64,000 bases of DNA from Microbaculum sp051390635 (GTDB lineage Bacteria > Pseudomonadota > Alphaproteobacteria > Rhizobiales > Tepidamorphaceae). Shown one piece after another: positions 17,967 through 26,304 of the stretch. The translations under genes were made by a program, and so were the position numbers. The stretch covers positions 1,178,001 to 1,242,000 of the forward strand of contig NZ_JBPODT010000001.1 of assembly GCF_051390635.1 (NCBI RefSeq). Direction: 5' to 3'. The notes under the pieces were generated by a model, which searched no databases, was not told where the DNA came from, and saw only the letters and a list, made by a program, of their open reading frames with translations. Each line of letters opens with the position of its first letter. The first letter of the stretch is position 1.

Positions 17967-18773
17967 ATGACGAGCGAGACCCGGATGATCGTCTACCATA
18001 TCCCCGTCTGCCCATTCAGCCAGCGGCTCGAGATCCTTCTGGACTTGAAGGGCCTCACGGACGCCGTGACCTTCCACAAGGTCGACATCACCGTGCCCCG
18101 CCCCGACTGGCTGCAGGAAAAGCTTCGCAATACGACAGCCCTGCCGGCCCTGGAGACGGAGGACGGCCGGATCGTCAAGGAGAGCCTTGTCATCCTGCGC
18201 TATCTCGAGGATCGCTTCCCCGAGCCCTTGATCCGGCAGGCCGATCCCTATCGCCACGCCGTCGAGAACATGCTGATCGCCTTCGAAGGCAACTTCGCGA
18301 CGACCGGCTACCGCTATGTGCTGAACCAGGACCGCGACCAGAAGGATGCGTTCCGGCAATCCATGCTGGCGCAATACCGCAAACTCGACGATTTCCTCGC
18401 CCACCACAGCCCGGAGGGTACTTTCCTGTTCGAAGACTTCGGGCTCGCCGAAACCGTCTTCACGCCGATGTTCATGCGGTTCTGGTTCCTCGACTATTAC
18501 GAGGACTTCGCCCTGCCGGATACGGCGGACTACGCGCGCGTCCGCAGATGGCGCGACGCCTGCATGACCCATCCGGCCGCGCGACAGGTGACGCACGACG
18601 AGATCATCAAGCTCTACTACGACTATGCCAAGGGTGCGGGGAACGGCGCCCTGCTTCCCGGGCGGCGCTTTTCCAGCTTCGTCTTCGAACCGCACTGGGC
18701 GACGCGGCCGATGCCACCGCGCGACAAGTACGTCGTTAGCGCGACCGACACGGAACTGGGCCTTGTGGTGTGA
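17967..18773 (+). CDS. Glutathione S-transferase family protein
   Basis: The 268-residue protein has an N-terminal thioredoxin-like domain with the redox-type active site CPFSQR (VYHIPVCPFSQRLEILLDLK). The cis-Pro and gamma-Glu binding region is TALPALETEDGRIVKESLVI. An alpha-helical C-terminal domain runs from about residue 95, with FLDYYEDFALPD. The Cys-Pro active site recalls omega or glutaredoxin-like GSTs, which do thiol transfer or dehalogenation rather than classic conjugation. It stands alone; function beyond glutathione-dependent chemistry is not predictable. The last 40 residues extend past the usual GST domain. Confidence 0.87.
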   Translation: MTSETRMIVYHIPVCPFSQRLEILLDLKGLTDAVTFHKVDITVPRPDWLQEKLRNTTALPALETEDGRIVKESLVILRYLEDRFPEPLIRQADPYRHAVENMLIAFEGNFATTGYRYVLNQDRDQKDAFRQSMLAQYRKLDDFLAHHSPEGTFLFEDFGLAETVFTPMFMRFWFLDYYEDFALPDTADYARVRRWRDACMTHPAARQVTHDEIIKLYYDYAKGAGNGALLPGRRFSSFVFEPHWATRPMPPRDKYVVSATDTELGLVV

Positions 18774-18976
18774 GAGTCCGGCGCGGCGGACTGAATTGCG
18801 ATGTGCGACGACGCTCCCGGCTGACGTGAATGGTGCGGACTGCTCGCCGCAACACTGACGGCGGGCGCTCCGGTTGCGGATCGGAGACACCACCACACTG
18901 AATGCCCGCATCGAGCCGTGGCGCTGGGCATCTCGTCGGATCACGAAGAATTGGCGGTTCGCGGCGCGCTCCCCCT

Positions 18977-19897
18977 CTACGCCCCCCGGTGGCCGACGCC
19001 ATCCGCGACGGACACCGCGCCCGACGCGGGGGCGCCGCGCTGCAAAAAAACGATCCCGGCAAGCACGAGGACCACGCCGATGGCCTGCGCCCCGTCAAGC
19101 CGCTCCCTGAACAGGGTGGCGCCGATCGCGAGCCCGAGAATCGGCACCAGAAACGTGAAGGCGTTCGCTCGGCTCAGGTCCACCTCCCGCAGCACCGAAA
19201 ACCAAAGCCAGAAGGCAAGAGAGGTGCCGAGCACGGACAGGACAAGGAGGACGAGGACGAACTCGGCCGACCAGACCTGCGACGAGATTTCTTCCGTCGA
19301 GACGGACAGGAGCGCGAGGGGGACCGCGCCGATAAGCATCTGGAAGCCCATCGCCATGATCGCGTCCGCTTTTCCGGTGAGCCGCTTGATGGCGAGGTTT
19401 CCTATGGCGACTCCGGCCGCAGCCAGTGCGACATAGCCAATGCCGAGACCGTAGCCAGTGCCTTCATCGGAGGTGAGACCGGGCCACGCGATTGCGACGA
19501 TTCCGGCGAATCCGAGCGCGAGGCCGGTCATTCCGAGACTCTTCAACCGCTCGCCCAACACGGCATGGGCCAGGACCGCCGCAAGCAGCGGCTGTGCATT
19601 GGCGATCACGGTCGCCAGGCCCGGCGCGATGAACTCGGCGGCATGGAACATGCCGAAAAATCCCAGGCTCGTCGTACCGGCCGCCACCACGGCGATGAGC
19701 CCCCAGGATGACACACCGCGCGGAACGGGACGGTGCAAGGCGATCCCCAGCAAAAGGAGACACGCGCCCGCCAGGGCCGCGCGCATGGCCGCGAACGCAA
19801 GATGCGGTGCCAGATCCAGGCCTATCGTGATGAGCGGGAAGCAACTCGCCCACAGGACCATCACGGCGACTAGGCGAAGCACTGTGCCGGCGCTCAC
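18977..19897 (-). CDS. DMT-superfamily (EamA) transporter
   Basis: The 306-residue membrane protein has about ten hydrophobic spans built as two EamA repeats. The first has ATVIANAQPLLAAVLAHAVL with GERL, the second NAFTFLVPILGLAIGATLF with RERL. These P-x-x-A/G...E-R-L motifs define the drug/metabolite exporter superfamily. It likely exports an amino acid or metabolite. The gene is monocistronic, and its stop lies about 200 bp from the convergent GST gene. Confidence 0.9.
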   Translation of the reverse strand: MSAGTVLRLVAVMVLWASCFPLITIGLDLAPHLAFAAMRAALAGACLLLLGIALHRPVPRGVSSWGLIAVVAAGTTSLGFFGMFHAAEFIAPGLATVIANAQPLLAAVLAHAVLGERLKSLGMTGLALGFAGIVAIAWPGLTSDEGTGYGLGIGYVALAAAGVAIGNLAIKRLTGKADAIMAMGFQMLIGAVPLALLSVSTEEISSQVWSAEFVLVLLVLSVLGTSLAFWLWFSVLREVDLSRANAFTFLVPILGLAIGATLFRERLDGAQAIGVVLVLAGIVFLQRGAPASGAVSVADGVGHRGA

Positions 19898-20139
19898 CCG
19901 TCAAACCTCGCGGCGGCGTGTCGAAAAGGGCCTCGCCAGGGAAAGGCAACGTATCTTTCCCGATCCGGTCCAGGTGGGGTGTTCATATCCGTTTCCGATC
20001 CTGGTTTGGCGTCGGGTGCGGCATCAGCTGTCGGTAGAGACGGTCGGTATCGCGCTTGCGGGCGAGTTCCGTCCCGGGCGTCAGCAGCGCCGCCGTCCCC
20101 CTTTCCGTTCTGCTCTGCCAGGGCCCAGCACGACCGCAC

Positions 20140-20697
20140 CTAGCCGATGCGCACCGTGGTGTCGTCAAGGAACCTGTATGGAGGAACATCGAGATTGCGC
20201 GGGGCTGGCCCGCGCCTGACCCGACCGGAGGTATCGTAAAGCGATCCGTGACAGGGGCAGAACCAGCCGCCATAGGCGCCGCGCGGGTCCCCGGCTCTCT
20301 GGCCCAGGGGTATGCATCCAAGATGGGTGCATACGCCGACGACGATAAGCCATTCGGGCCGCTCGATCCGCTCGGCATCGGCAGCCGGATCGATCAGACG
20401 CGGATTGTTGTCGTCGGCCCGCGCCTGAGCGATCTGTTCGGGGTCGCGACGCACGACAAAGACGGGACGGCTCTGCCACATCACCGAAACGCGTTGGCCA
20501 ACGTCTATCGAGGCGAGATCGATCTCGACGATCGACAGCGCGGTGACATCCGCCGACGGATTCATGGTGTCGATGAATGGCCACAGGGCCAATGCCGTCC
20601 CGACGGCCGCCACCGAGCCGGTTGCGATATAGAGGAAATCGCGACGCCGGGGCTCCGAGCCTGGGCGATCGGCGGCAGCCTCCGCACCGGTCCTCAT
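20140..20697 (-). CDS. Orphan Rieske iron-sulfur protein (PetA-like)
   Basis: The 185-residue protein has a twin-arginine segment (PRRRDFLYIATGSVAAVG) serving as membrane anchor. A Rieske domain follows with CTHLGC (Cys123, His125, Cys128) and CPCHGS (Cys147, Cys149, His150), both disulfide and cluster ligands being intact. The PPYRF near the end is typical of bc1 Rieske proteins. In a bc1 operon cytochrome b and c1 genes would follow, but none do. The next gene downstream is an unrelated exporter and the upstream neighbour is a YVTN propeller gene. It is therefore either a second Rieske copy for the bc1 complex or a partner of the local copper/redox island. Confidence 0.93.
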   Translation of the reverse strand: MRTGAEAAADRPGSEPRRRDFLYIATGSVAAVGTALALWPFIDTMNPSADVTALSIVEIDLASIDVGQRVSVMWQSRPVFVVRRDPEQIAQARADDNNPRLIDPAADAERIERPEWLIVVGVCTHLGCIPLGQRAGDPRGAYGGWFCPCHGSLYDTSGRVRRGPAPRNLDVPPYRFLDDTTVRIG

Positions 20698-20804
20698 GTC
20701 GTCACTCCTCCTCGTCGGCGTCGTGTGCCATTTCCTGCCCCGTGGCCGGCCTCACCCTGCGTGCGCTCGATTGGATCTTCGCGACGGCACGGTCGGATGC
20801 ACCC

Positions 20805-21866
20805 TCACGGAAGGACCACCATCTGGTGCGCCACCCCCCGGACGGGGATGGTGCCGCGTGACGTCAGGGTCGCTTCGTCGACAACCCAGACCTCGGGCTC
20901 TTCGCGGCTGGAGACGTAGAGCTTCCCGGTGCCGCGGACGACGGCGAGATGATAGGGACCGGGTCCTATCGAAGCCGTGCGCATACTGCCGGAAGGCAGG
21001 TCGATCGCCACGACCTTGTCTTCGCCGCTCCCGCTGACGAACAGCGTGTCGCCATCGTCGGAGATATCGAGACCATGAAGTTCACCGCCCACCGCGAAGG
21101 TCCGGTCGACGCCACCTTGCTCGATGGCGAGAGCGGAGACGGACCCGGCCTCGACGTTGGCGACGTACAAGGTGCGCCCGTCCGGCGCCAGGACGATATG
21201 CTCGGGGGAGTCTCCGGCCGGCAGGTCGCGTCGAACGACCCACCGGTCGACGTCGATCTCGCTGACGGTGCCGTCGCTGGCGTTGCTGACGTAGACCAGG
21301 CTGCCATCGGCACTGAACACCGCGTAATTCGGCATCGCTCCGGTACGAACGAGCTTCCGAACGGTCAGGTCGGACAGATCGACGACGCTGATACCATCGG
21401 CATTGGGATGGGTCGCGACGGCATAGCGGCCGTCCGGCGAGACGGCGACATGATGGACGGCGCCCGGAACTTCGAGACGCCGGACGGGCTTGCCGTCGTC
21501 GGCGTCAATGACCGTGAGGATACTGACCGCGTTGCCGGGAGAAGCGCCCGTTCGCGCCGCCGCGCCATGGTGAGCTGCGTGCTCGTCTTCGGACACGTCA
21601 GCCGGGCGGTCGACGGCCGGCATCTGGTCGGATGACGTCTCGGCGTAGCTGCCGGCGACCAGGTAGCGCCCGCCAGCGGCGGCGCCCAGGCCATGGACAT
21701 CGGGGAGCCCCTTGATGCGGCCGACGACGGTGTCCGTCCCGGCATCGATGACGATCGCCTCACCGGCACTACCCTCGGGTATATATACGGTCGCGGCCTG
21801 CGCCACGCCGAGGAAAGCGATCAACAACGCCGGCACTCCGGTCGATATCGTGACGCACCGCTTCAT
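20805..21866 (-). CDS. Secreted YVTN-type beta-propeller protein
   Basis: The 353-residue protein has a signal peptide (GVPALLIAFLGVAQA) and repeated blades with VSPDGRYAVAT, FSADGSLVYVSN, LAPDGRTLYVAN and ISDDGDTLFVSG, the YVTN/YncE propeller pattern. A His-rich insert (EDEHAAHHGAAA, about residues 95-106) could bind metal. Such proteins act as periplasmic binding or scaffold proteins, and related propellers occur in nitrous oxide reductase and copper-linked clusters. It begins the distal part of a minus-strand set running from DUF2933 to the Rieske gene, but with a 152-bp gap upstream that may contain its own promoter. Confidence 0.85.
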   Translation of the reverse strand: MKRCVTISTGVPALLIAFLGVAQAATVYIPEGSAGEAIVIDAGTDTVVGRIKGLPDVHGLGAAAGGRYLVAGSYAETSSDQMPAVDRPADVSEDEHAAHHGAAARTGASPGNAVSILTVIDADDGKPVRRLEVPGAVHHVAVSPDGRYAVATHPNADGISVVDLSDLTVRKLVRTGAMPNYAVFSADGSLVYVSNASDGTVSEIDVDRWVVRRDLPAGDSPEHIVLAPDGRTLYVANVEAGSVSALAIEQGGVDRTFAVGGELHGLDISDDGDTLFVSGSGEDKVVAIDLPSGSMRTASIGPGPYHLAVVRGTGKLYVSSREEPEVWVVDEATLTSRGTIPVRGVAHQMVVLP

Positions 21867-22018
21867 GAAATCCTCCTGTCGCCGTGGCTAAGCCAGGCTG
21901 CGCACGTTCAAACACGTGCCATCACGGGCGCGATTTGAGCAGCCGCCCACCCGGACGTCCTTAAGGGAGATTAAAGATCGGCCGGCAACCTTCGACACGC
22001 ACGGCAGGGTCGGCCCAT

Positions 22019-22675
22019 CTAACGCCTGGTCTCGCCAAATCGAACGCCGAAGCGGGGCACAAAGGCGGGCACACGGCGCGCGTACACCCCATAGGCCTCG
22101 CCGAACCGGGCACGCGTCTCACGCTCCTCGTGCCGGGCGAGGTGCACGTACATCCAGGCGAGGACTGGGAACATCATGAGCGTCAGCAGGGTCGGCCATT
22201 GGAGCAGGAAGCCGAACATGATCAGCACGAAGCCTACATATTGCGGATGGCGGACGTGGGCATACGCACCCGTGGTCGCAAGCGTGCCACCCTGCTGGGC
22301 CCAATAGAGGACACGCCACCCCGCGGCGATGAGCCAGAAGCCGGCGCCGATAAAGACGAAGCTCAACAGATGGAACGGCCCGAAATGCGGGTTGGCCTTC
22401 CAGCCGAACAACATTTCGGGCAGGTGCCCGGCGTCGTGTGTGAACCAGTCCACGCCGGGGAAGCGAGCCTGCAGCCAGCCGGACAGGACATAGATCGTCA
22501 GGGGAAATCCGTACATCTCGGTGAAGAGCGCGACGAGGAACGCGCTGAACGCGCCGAAAGAGCGCCAGTCCCGCCTGGACTTTGGCTTGAGGAAGCTGAA
22601 GGCGAAGAGAATGAAGACCGCAGAATTGACGATAACCAGGGACCACAGGCCGTACGCGGGCACCGCCTCGTTCAC
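22019..22675 (-). CDS. Isoprenylcysteine carboxyl methyltransferase-like membrane protein
   Basis: The 218-residue integral membrane protein has about five spans. The C-terminal motif GAYAHVRHPQYVGFVLIMFG, followed by HLARHEERETRARFGEAYGVYARRV (residues in the last 45), is the conserved ICMT/PEMT S-adenosylmethionine site (RHPxY...EE). Bacterial members are common in heavy-metal clusters next to DUF2933 and CopA, but their substrate is unknown. It overlaps the DUF2933 gene by 4 bp (ATGA), so the two are translationally coupled. Confidence 0.86.
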   Translation of the reverse strand: MNEAVPAYGLWSLVIVNSAVFILFAFSFLKPKSRRDWRSFGAFSAFLVALFTEMYGFPLTIYVLSGWLQARFPGVDWFTHDAGHLPEMLFGWKANPHFGPFHLLSFVFIGAGFWLIAAGWRVLYWAQQGGTLATTGAYAHVRHPQYVGFVLIMFGFLLQWPTLLTLMMFPVLAWMYVHLARHEERETRARFGEAYGVYARRVPAFVPRFGVRFGETRR

Positions 22676-22929
22676 GGGTGCCCCCGCCTGTCGGGGCTCT
22701 CGTCCGTGCCGGGTCTCCCATGCATCAAGAGATGCATGCCGACGCAGAGGCCGAGCAAGGCGACGAGGATGCCGGTCCCGGTAAAGGCGTGGAGCCGGTG
22801 CTCATAGGCAAGAAGGAAGCCGGCAACGGCAAGAAAGGCAACCAGGACGAAGCCTGCGCGCGGCGTCCAAGACCCCGCCGGCAGGTGCGAATGGTCCCTT
22901 GAATGGTCATGTTCGCGCATCGCGCCCAT
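22672..22929 (-). CDS. DUF2933 small membrane protein
   Basis: The 85-residue protein has a His-rich N-terminus (MREHDHSRDHSHL), two hydrophobic spans (FVLVAFLAVAGFLLAYEH and ILVALLGLCVGMHLLMHG) and a His/Met-rich turn (CVGMHLLMHG) suited to binding a soft metal. This is the DUF2933 pattern, found repeatedly beside copper ATPases and ICMT-like proteins. The ATG at 22918-22920, three codons in, is an equally good start. It overlaps the ICMT-like gene and follows the decayed cupredoxin gene by about 90 bp. Confidence 0.8.
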   Translation of the reverse strand: MGAMREHDHSRDHSHLPAGSWTPRAGFVLVAFLAVAGFLLAYEHRLHAFTGTGILVALLGLCVGMHLLMHGRPGTDESPDRRGHP

Positions 22930-23019
22930 CCAATTGCAAGGCCGGTTTTGGACCGGGCCTCACCCGACCTTGCCGACGGCAGATGCCCGGCCACCCGCGG
23001 CCGTTCGACGGAACACGGC

Positions 23020-23398
23020 CTACTCGACGATCAGCCGACCGTGGAACATGCCCATGGGACAGGCGAAAGCGAACTCGCCGGCCTCCTTCGGCATGAGCTC
23101 CACGGCGACGAGCTCGCCGGTCGGCAGCTCTGCACTCTTGCCGAAATGCTCGAAGACGACCTTGTCCGAGCAGGACGCCGTCTCCTCGCGACGGAAGTTG
23201 AGGCGCACCGGCCTGCCGCGGCTGACGATGATGGTGTCGGGTGTGTAAGCCCCCTTTCACAAGGATCATCGCCTCCTGGAAGCCGCCGCTGGTCTCGGCT
23301 GCGCGAACGCCCCTGGCCCGCTTCAGCCAGAAGAACCAGACGATGAATCCAATGATCAGGATCCCGGCAATGAGTACGACCCAACGGTCCGGCGTCAT
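23020..23398 (-). pseudogene. Frameshifted cupredoxin-domain gene (copy A)
   Basis: The first 50 codons read MTPDRWVVLIAGILIIGF and on to ILVKGG, almost identical to the intact protein at 26854-27231. The frame is then lost at about 23245-23257, where copy A has one extra base (AAGCCCCCTTT against AGCCACCCTT). The remainder of the cupredoxin (RLNFRREETASCSD ... MGMFHGRLIVE) is intact in another frame down to the TAG at 23020. Most differences from the intact copy are silent, so decay is recent. The gene still overlaps the upstream chimeric ORF by 4 bp, as the intact copy overlaps copA. Confidence 0.88.
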
Positions 23399-23567
23399 GA
23401 TACGGGCCTCCTTGGCTGGAAGAAGCGGAGACGATTGGCATTCGTCACGACGGTGACCGAGCTAAACGCCATGGCGGCGGCCGCGATCAGCGGCGACAGC
23501 AGGATCCCGAGGAAGGGATAAAGAACCCCCATGGCGACGGGGATCCCGAGTGTATTGTAGCCGAACG
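23021..23567. repeat. Duplicated block, copy A (cupredoxin plus copA 3' end)
   Basis: This block pairs with 26855-27400 in the same orientation. By hand alignment I count about 32 substitutions and one inserted base, roughly 94% identity. Similarity stops sharply at both ends. The left end is the cupredoxin stop codon. The right end falls inside copA, at the junction with the MaoC-like sequence. No insertion-sequence ends or target duplications are visible at either border. Confidence 0.9.
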
Positions 23568-23916
23568 TGACGCGACGTTTCGCCGGCTCCTTGGCGGTCG
23601 CGGTGACGCGCACGGTCACGGTATCGCCGAGCCCGATCGGCCGGCGGAAGCGAAGGGTCTGGCCGACGTAGATCGTGCCGGGCCCCGGCAGTTCGGTGCC
23701 CAGAACGGTGGAGATCAGCGCGCCGCCCCACATGCCGTGGGCGATGATCTTGTGGAACATGTCGCTCTTGGCGAACTCCACGTCCATATGAGCCGGGTTG
23801 ACGTCGCCGGACATCGCCGCGAACAGCTCGATGTCCCGCCAGGACAGCGTTCGCGACAAGCTGACCGACTCGCCGACCGCAATCTCATCGAAGGTACGGT
23901 TTTCAATGCAGGTCAT
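23395..23916 (-). pseudogene. Chimeric ORF: truncated MaoC-type hydratase fused in frame to the C-terminal tail of a copper ATPase
   Basis: Residues 1-117 are the first part of a MaoC hot-dog hydratase as found at the N-terminus of bifunctional enoyl-CoA hydratase/phosphate acetyltransferase proteins. They include IENRTFDEIAVGES, the catalytic SGDVNPAH (Asp38, His43), HGMWGGALISTVLG and LRFRRPIGLGDTV. At residue 118 the sequence changes abruptly to FGYNTLGIPVAMGVLYPF, the last two membrane helices of the copA product at 27228-29789. The reading frame is kept, and a GGAAAGAAG ribosome site is present. The hydratase lacks its final strands and the ATPase lacks all catalytic parts. A working enzyme is unlikely, although a 173-residue protein can be translated. 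It looks like a deletion or recombination product. Confidence 0.87.
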
Positions 23917-24086
23917 GGATCTTCTTTCCGGTGGGCATCCGACGATGGCGGAAGGCCCTGCCTTGAACTCAGTCCCGCTTCAAGCCGGGTTGCCCGCAAA
24001 CATCCTCAAATGCAGGACGAAGCGGGGCACCCGCGCGGGCAGACCATCCGAGATAGTCGAGCGATCCGCCGCGCGAGGCTAGGACC

Positions 24087-24785
24087 TCAAACCAACCTGT
24101 ACCGCCCATAAAGGCCGATCACCACCAGCAAAGCGGCGCCCACGGCATAGAGAACCAGCATCCAGGTGGGAAGGTAGAAGGTCATGTAGACGTTCCAGCC
24201 GATCAGCCCGAGGCTCTTGGTCACCAGCGAAGGGGTCCCGGCCAGAGATCCGCCGAGGGTGCCGGTGATCGTCGTCACCGCCGCGCCGATGCTGGCCAGC
24301 GCGAAAGTGATCCAGCGCTGGCCGTCCTCGAAGAGGTGGCGGCGGAAGCGATAGCCGATCAACCCCATCGCGATCCAGTAGGACAGCGTCCAGGTCGCCA
24401 GCATGATGTGGTTGCGGCCCAGCGGCGACTCGGTAATCGCCGACCAGGGGTAGATCAGAAGCCCCAATGCGTAGGCCACGATCCCGGCCAGAGAGCCCAG
24501 GAAGAGCAGTGGCCAGACGGATTTTTGCAGCCGGACCGCCAGTTCGGAGCTGGAAAAGGTCCGGAACACGATGAACAGGTAGGCCACAAGCCACAGCGCG
24601 ACAGGGAAGTGCACGACCAGGATGTGATAGGCTGGATTGAGCCCGAAGGGGGGCGGGCTGGCCCCGGCGATCTGCAAGCCGCCCTCGTCACCATGAGCCA
24701 GCGCCAGGCCCGTGCCTAGGACTGTGAGAACCGCGGCGGCGAGCGCCGCGCGAAGCGACTGTCGAAACGCGCGGCCTGTGTTCAT
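24087..24785 (-). CDS. DUF2231-like multispan membrane protein
   Basis: The 232-residue protein has a signal-like N-terminus (ALAAAVLTVLGTGLALAHG) and five or six further hydrophobic spans. The first, PAYHILVVHFPVALWLVAYL, is the His-containing helix of DUF2231-type proteins. Other His residues near membrane faces (GRNHIML) could ligate heme. The start at 24785 has a very strong AAAGGAGGT seven bases upstream. It follows the EB_dh-domain gene by 89 bp on the same strand, so the two may form a membrane cytochrome-like pair. Heme binding is inference. Confidence 0.7.
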   Translation of the reverse strand: MNTGRAFRQSLRAALAAAVLTVLGTGLALAHGDEGGLQIAGASPPPFGLNPAYHILVVHFPVALWLVAYLFIVFRTFSSSELAVRLQKSVWPLLFLGSLAGIVAYALGLLIYPWSAITESPLGRNHIMLATWTLSYWIAMGLIGYRFRRHLFEDGQRWITFALASIGAAVTTITGTLGGSLAGTPSLVTKSLGLIGWNVYMTFYLPTWMLVLYAVGAALLVVIGLYGRYRLV

Positions 24786-24874
24786 CTTTGGTACCTCCTT
24801 TATCTCCTTGTTGCCCAAACGCGGCGGCCCGGCGTTCCAGGTGGTCACGGTGATGGGACTTGATGATGCGGCGG

Positions 24875-26260
24875 TCATGACCGGTTCTCCCGGCGGCGCA
24901 TGAGAAGGTTAACGTTGATGCCGAGGCCGGCGATCAGTCCGAGGCTGGCGAAGAGTGTCCAGAGCCACTGGCGGCGGATCTCCTCGGCGAACTCCACCTC
25001 GATACCGTAGAGGGCGAGCTGCTGTTCGTTGTGACGATAGGCCACCGGCACCCGCTCGGCGATCTTCTGCGCGCCGGGATGCTTACGCGGGTCGGTCAGG
25101 CGGGTCCAGCTCACCTGGCCGGGATAGAACATCTCGATCTCGGCCCAGGGCTGATCCCAGTCGGGTGCCCCGCCCTCGAATTTTTCGGCAACCAGTTGCG
25201 CCGGCTGCCCCAGCCCCAGAGAGACGGGAAGCGAGATATAGTGCCAACGCATGGTCGAGGCGTTGCGGAACACCGCGAAGGCCAGGTCATAGGAGCCGCC
25301 GTCGCGGAAGATCTTGTCGTCGAGCGGGTTGCCGGTGTCCATCTTGCGGGCCAGCGTCACGTCCCAATAGCCGTCCTTCCAGCGAGCAACGGCAGGCTCC
25401 ACGACATCTGCCCGCGAGCCGCTCTCGGGGCGCAACACCCGGCGGGGAAGCGTGTCGCCGTTCTTCCATGCTATATTGGGGTCGAAGGGAACCGACGTTT
25501 CGGCGCTCAGGTAATAGATATCGTCGAAGCCAATCTTTCCGCCGACGACATCGTCTATATTGAGCGCCGTCTTTCCGGTACGCGCCGGGTCGAACATGAA
25601 CCTCGGCTGATTGGCCTCTTTGTCCCAGTTGGTGAAATAGGGACCGGTGCCCGCATCGCCCGTGCGCTCCTCGGCAACGTAGCCATCGTCACCGAGCGCG
25701 ATCGGGTTCGACCGGTTCGAGCGCCACTGCCACAGATCGATGAAATATCCCGCCTTGCGCAGCTTCTCTAGTTCGCTTTCCGGCCGCACAGTGTCGAAGT
25801 CGTTCGGGTCAGTGCGCGTGGCGTGCAAGTATTTCGTCCGCTCCTCGCCGGTCTCTGGCACGCCGGTGAAGGTTGTGAGCCCGTCGCCGATGGTTATATA
25901 GCCGCCGTACCGGCTGAAGAGCGGTACCGAGCCGTCGTCGATCATCATCGCCACGCGGTCTTCGGTCAGGAAATCCGGGTTCGGTCCGATCGACTCGCCG
26001 CCGCGTTCCTCCCATTCGCCGTCCTGATAAACCAGCACGTCGTTGAACAGGCTCGGGCGATCCACCGGCCAGCGGTAGCGGAAGTAGATGTTTTCCCCGT
26101 CATAGGCGACCTTGACCTGGAGGGTCGTGGTCAGCTCCTTGGGGATCGCGATGTTGCGCTCGGGGTCGTCCCCAATGATCCCGGTGCGGTGGTAGGCCCA
26201 GCCAAGGGCGAGCAGTCCGGCGAAGATCGCGACGGACAATGCGAGATATCCTGTTCTCAT
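24875..26260 (-). CDS. Ethylbenzene-dehydrogenase-related heme-binding protein (EB_dh domain)
   Basis: The 461-residue protein has an N-terminal membrane span (LALSVAIFAGLLALGWAYH), a large periplasmic domain and a C-terminal span (LWTLFASLGLIAGLGINVNLLM) ending in Arg residues. The periplasmic region has LQVKVAYDGENIYFRYRWP, DRVAMMIDDGSVP, GYFIDLWQWRSNRSNP, GYWDVTLARKMDTG and YDLAFAVFRN. This order (ExIYFRxxW, DxWxWR, W.V.L.R, AV.D) is that of the gamma subunit of DMSO-reductase-family dehydrogenases, whose heme b is held by Met and Lys. No molybdenum catalytic subunit is nearby. It sits within the copper island between a small exported protein and the DUF2231-like protein. Confidence 0.82.
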   Translation of the reverse strand: MRTGYLALSVAIFAGLLALGWAYHRTGIIGDDPERNIAIPKELTTTLQVKVAYDGENIYFRYRWPVDRPSLFNDVLVYQDGEWEERGGESIGPNPDFLTEDRVAMMIDDGSVPLFSRYGGYITIGDGLTTFTGVPETGEERTKYLHATRTDPNDFDTVRPESELEKLRKAGYFIDLWQWRSNRSNPIALGDDGYVAEERTGDAGTGPYFTNWDKEANQPRFMFDPARTGKTALNIDDVVGGKIGFDDIYYLSAETSVPFDPNIAWKNGDTLPRRVLRPESGSRADVVEPAVARWKDGYWDVTLARKMDTGNPLDDKIFRDGGSYDLAFAVFRNASTMRWHYISLPVSLGLGQPAQLVAEKFEGGAPDWDQPWAEIEMFYPGQVSWTRLTDPRKHPGAQKIAERVPVAYRHNEQQLALYGIEVEFAEEIRRQWLWTLFASLGLIAGLGINVNLLMRRRENRS

Positions 26261-26304
26261 GTTTCGACGTCCTCATAAGGCGGCGAGTGCCGCGCGCCGC
26301 CCTG

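Noticed and set aside
19894..20139. Short minus-strand frame of 81 codons after the Rieske gene, considered as a cytochrome b remnant
   Set aside because: No heme-binding histidines or membrane spans, and no ribosome site; it overlaps the end of the EamA gene region.
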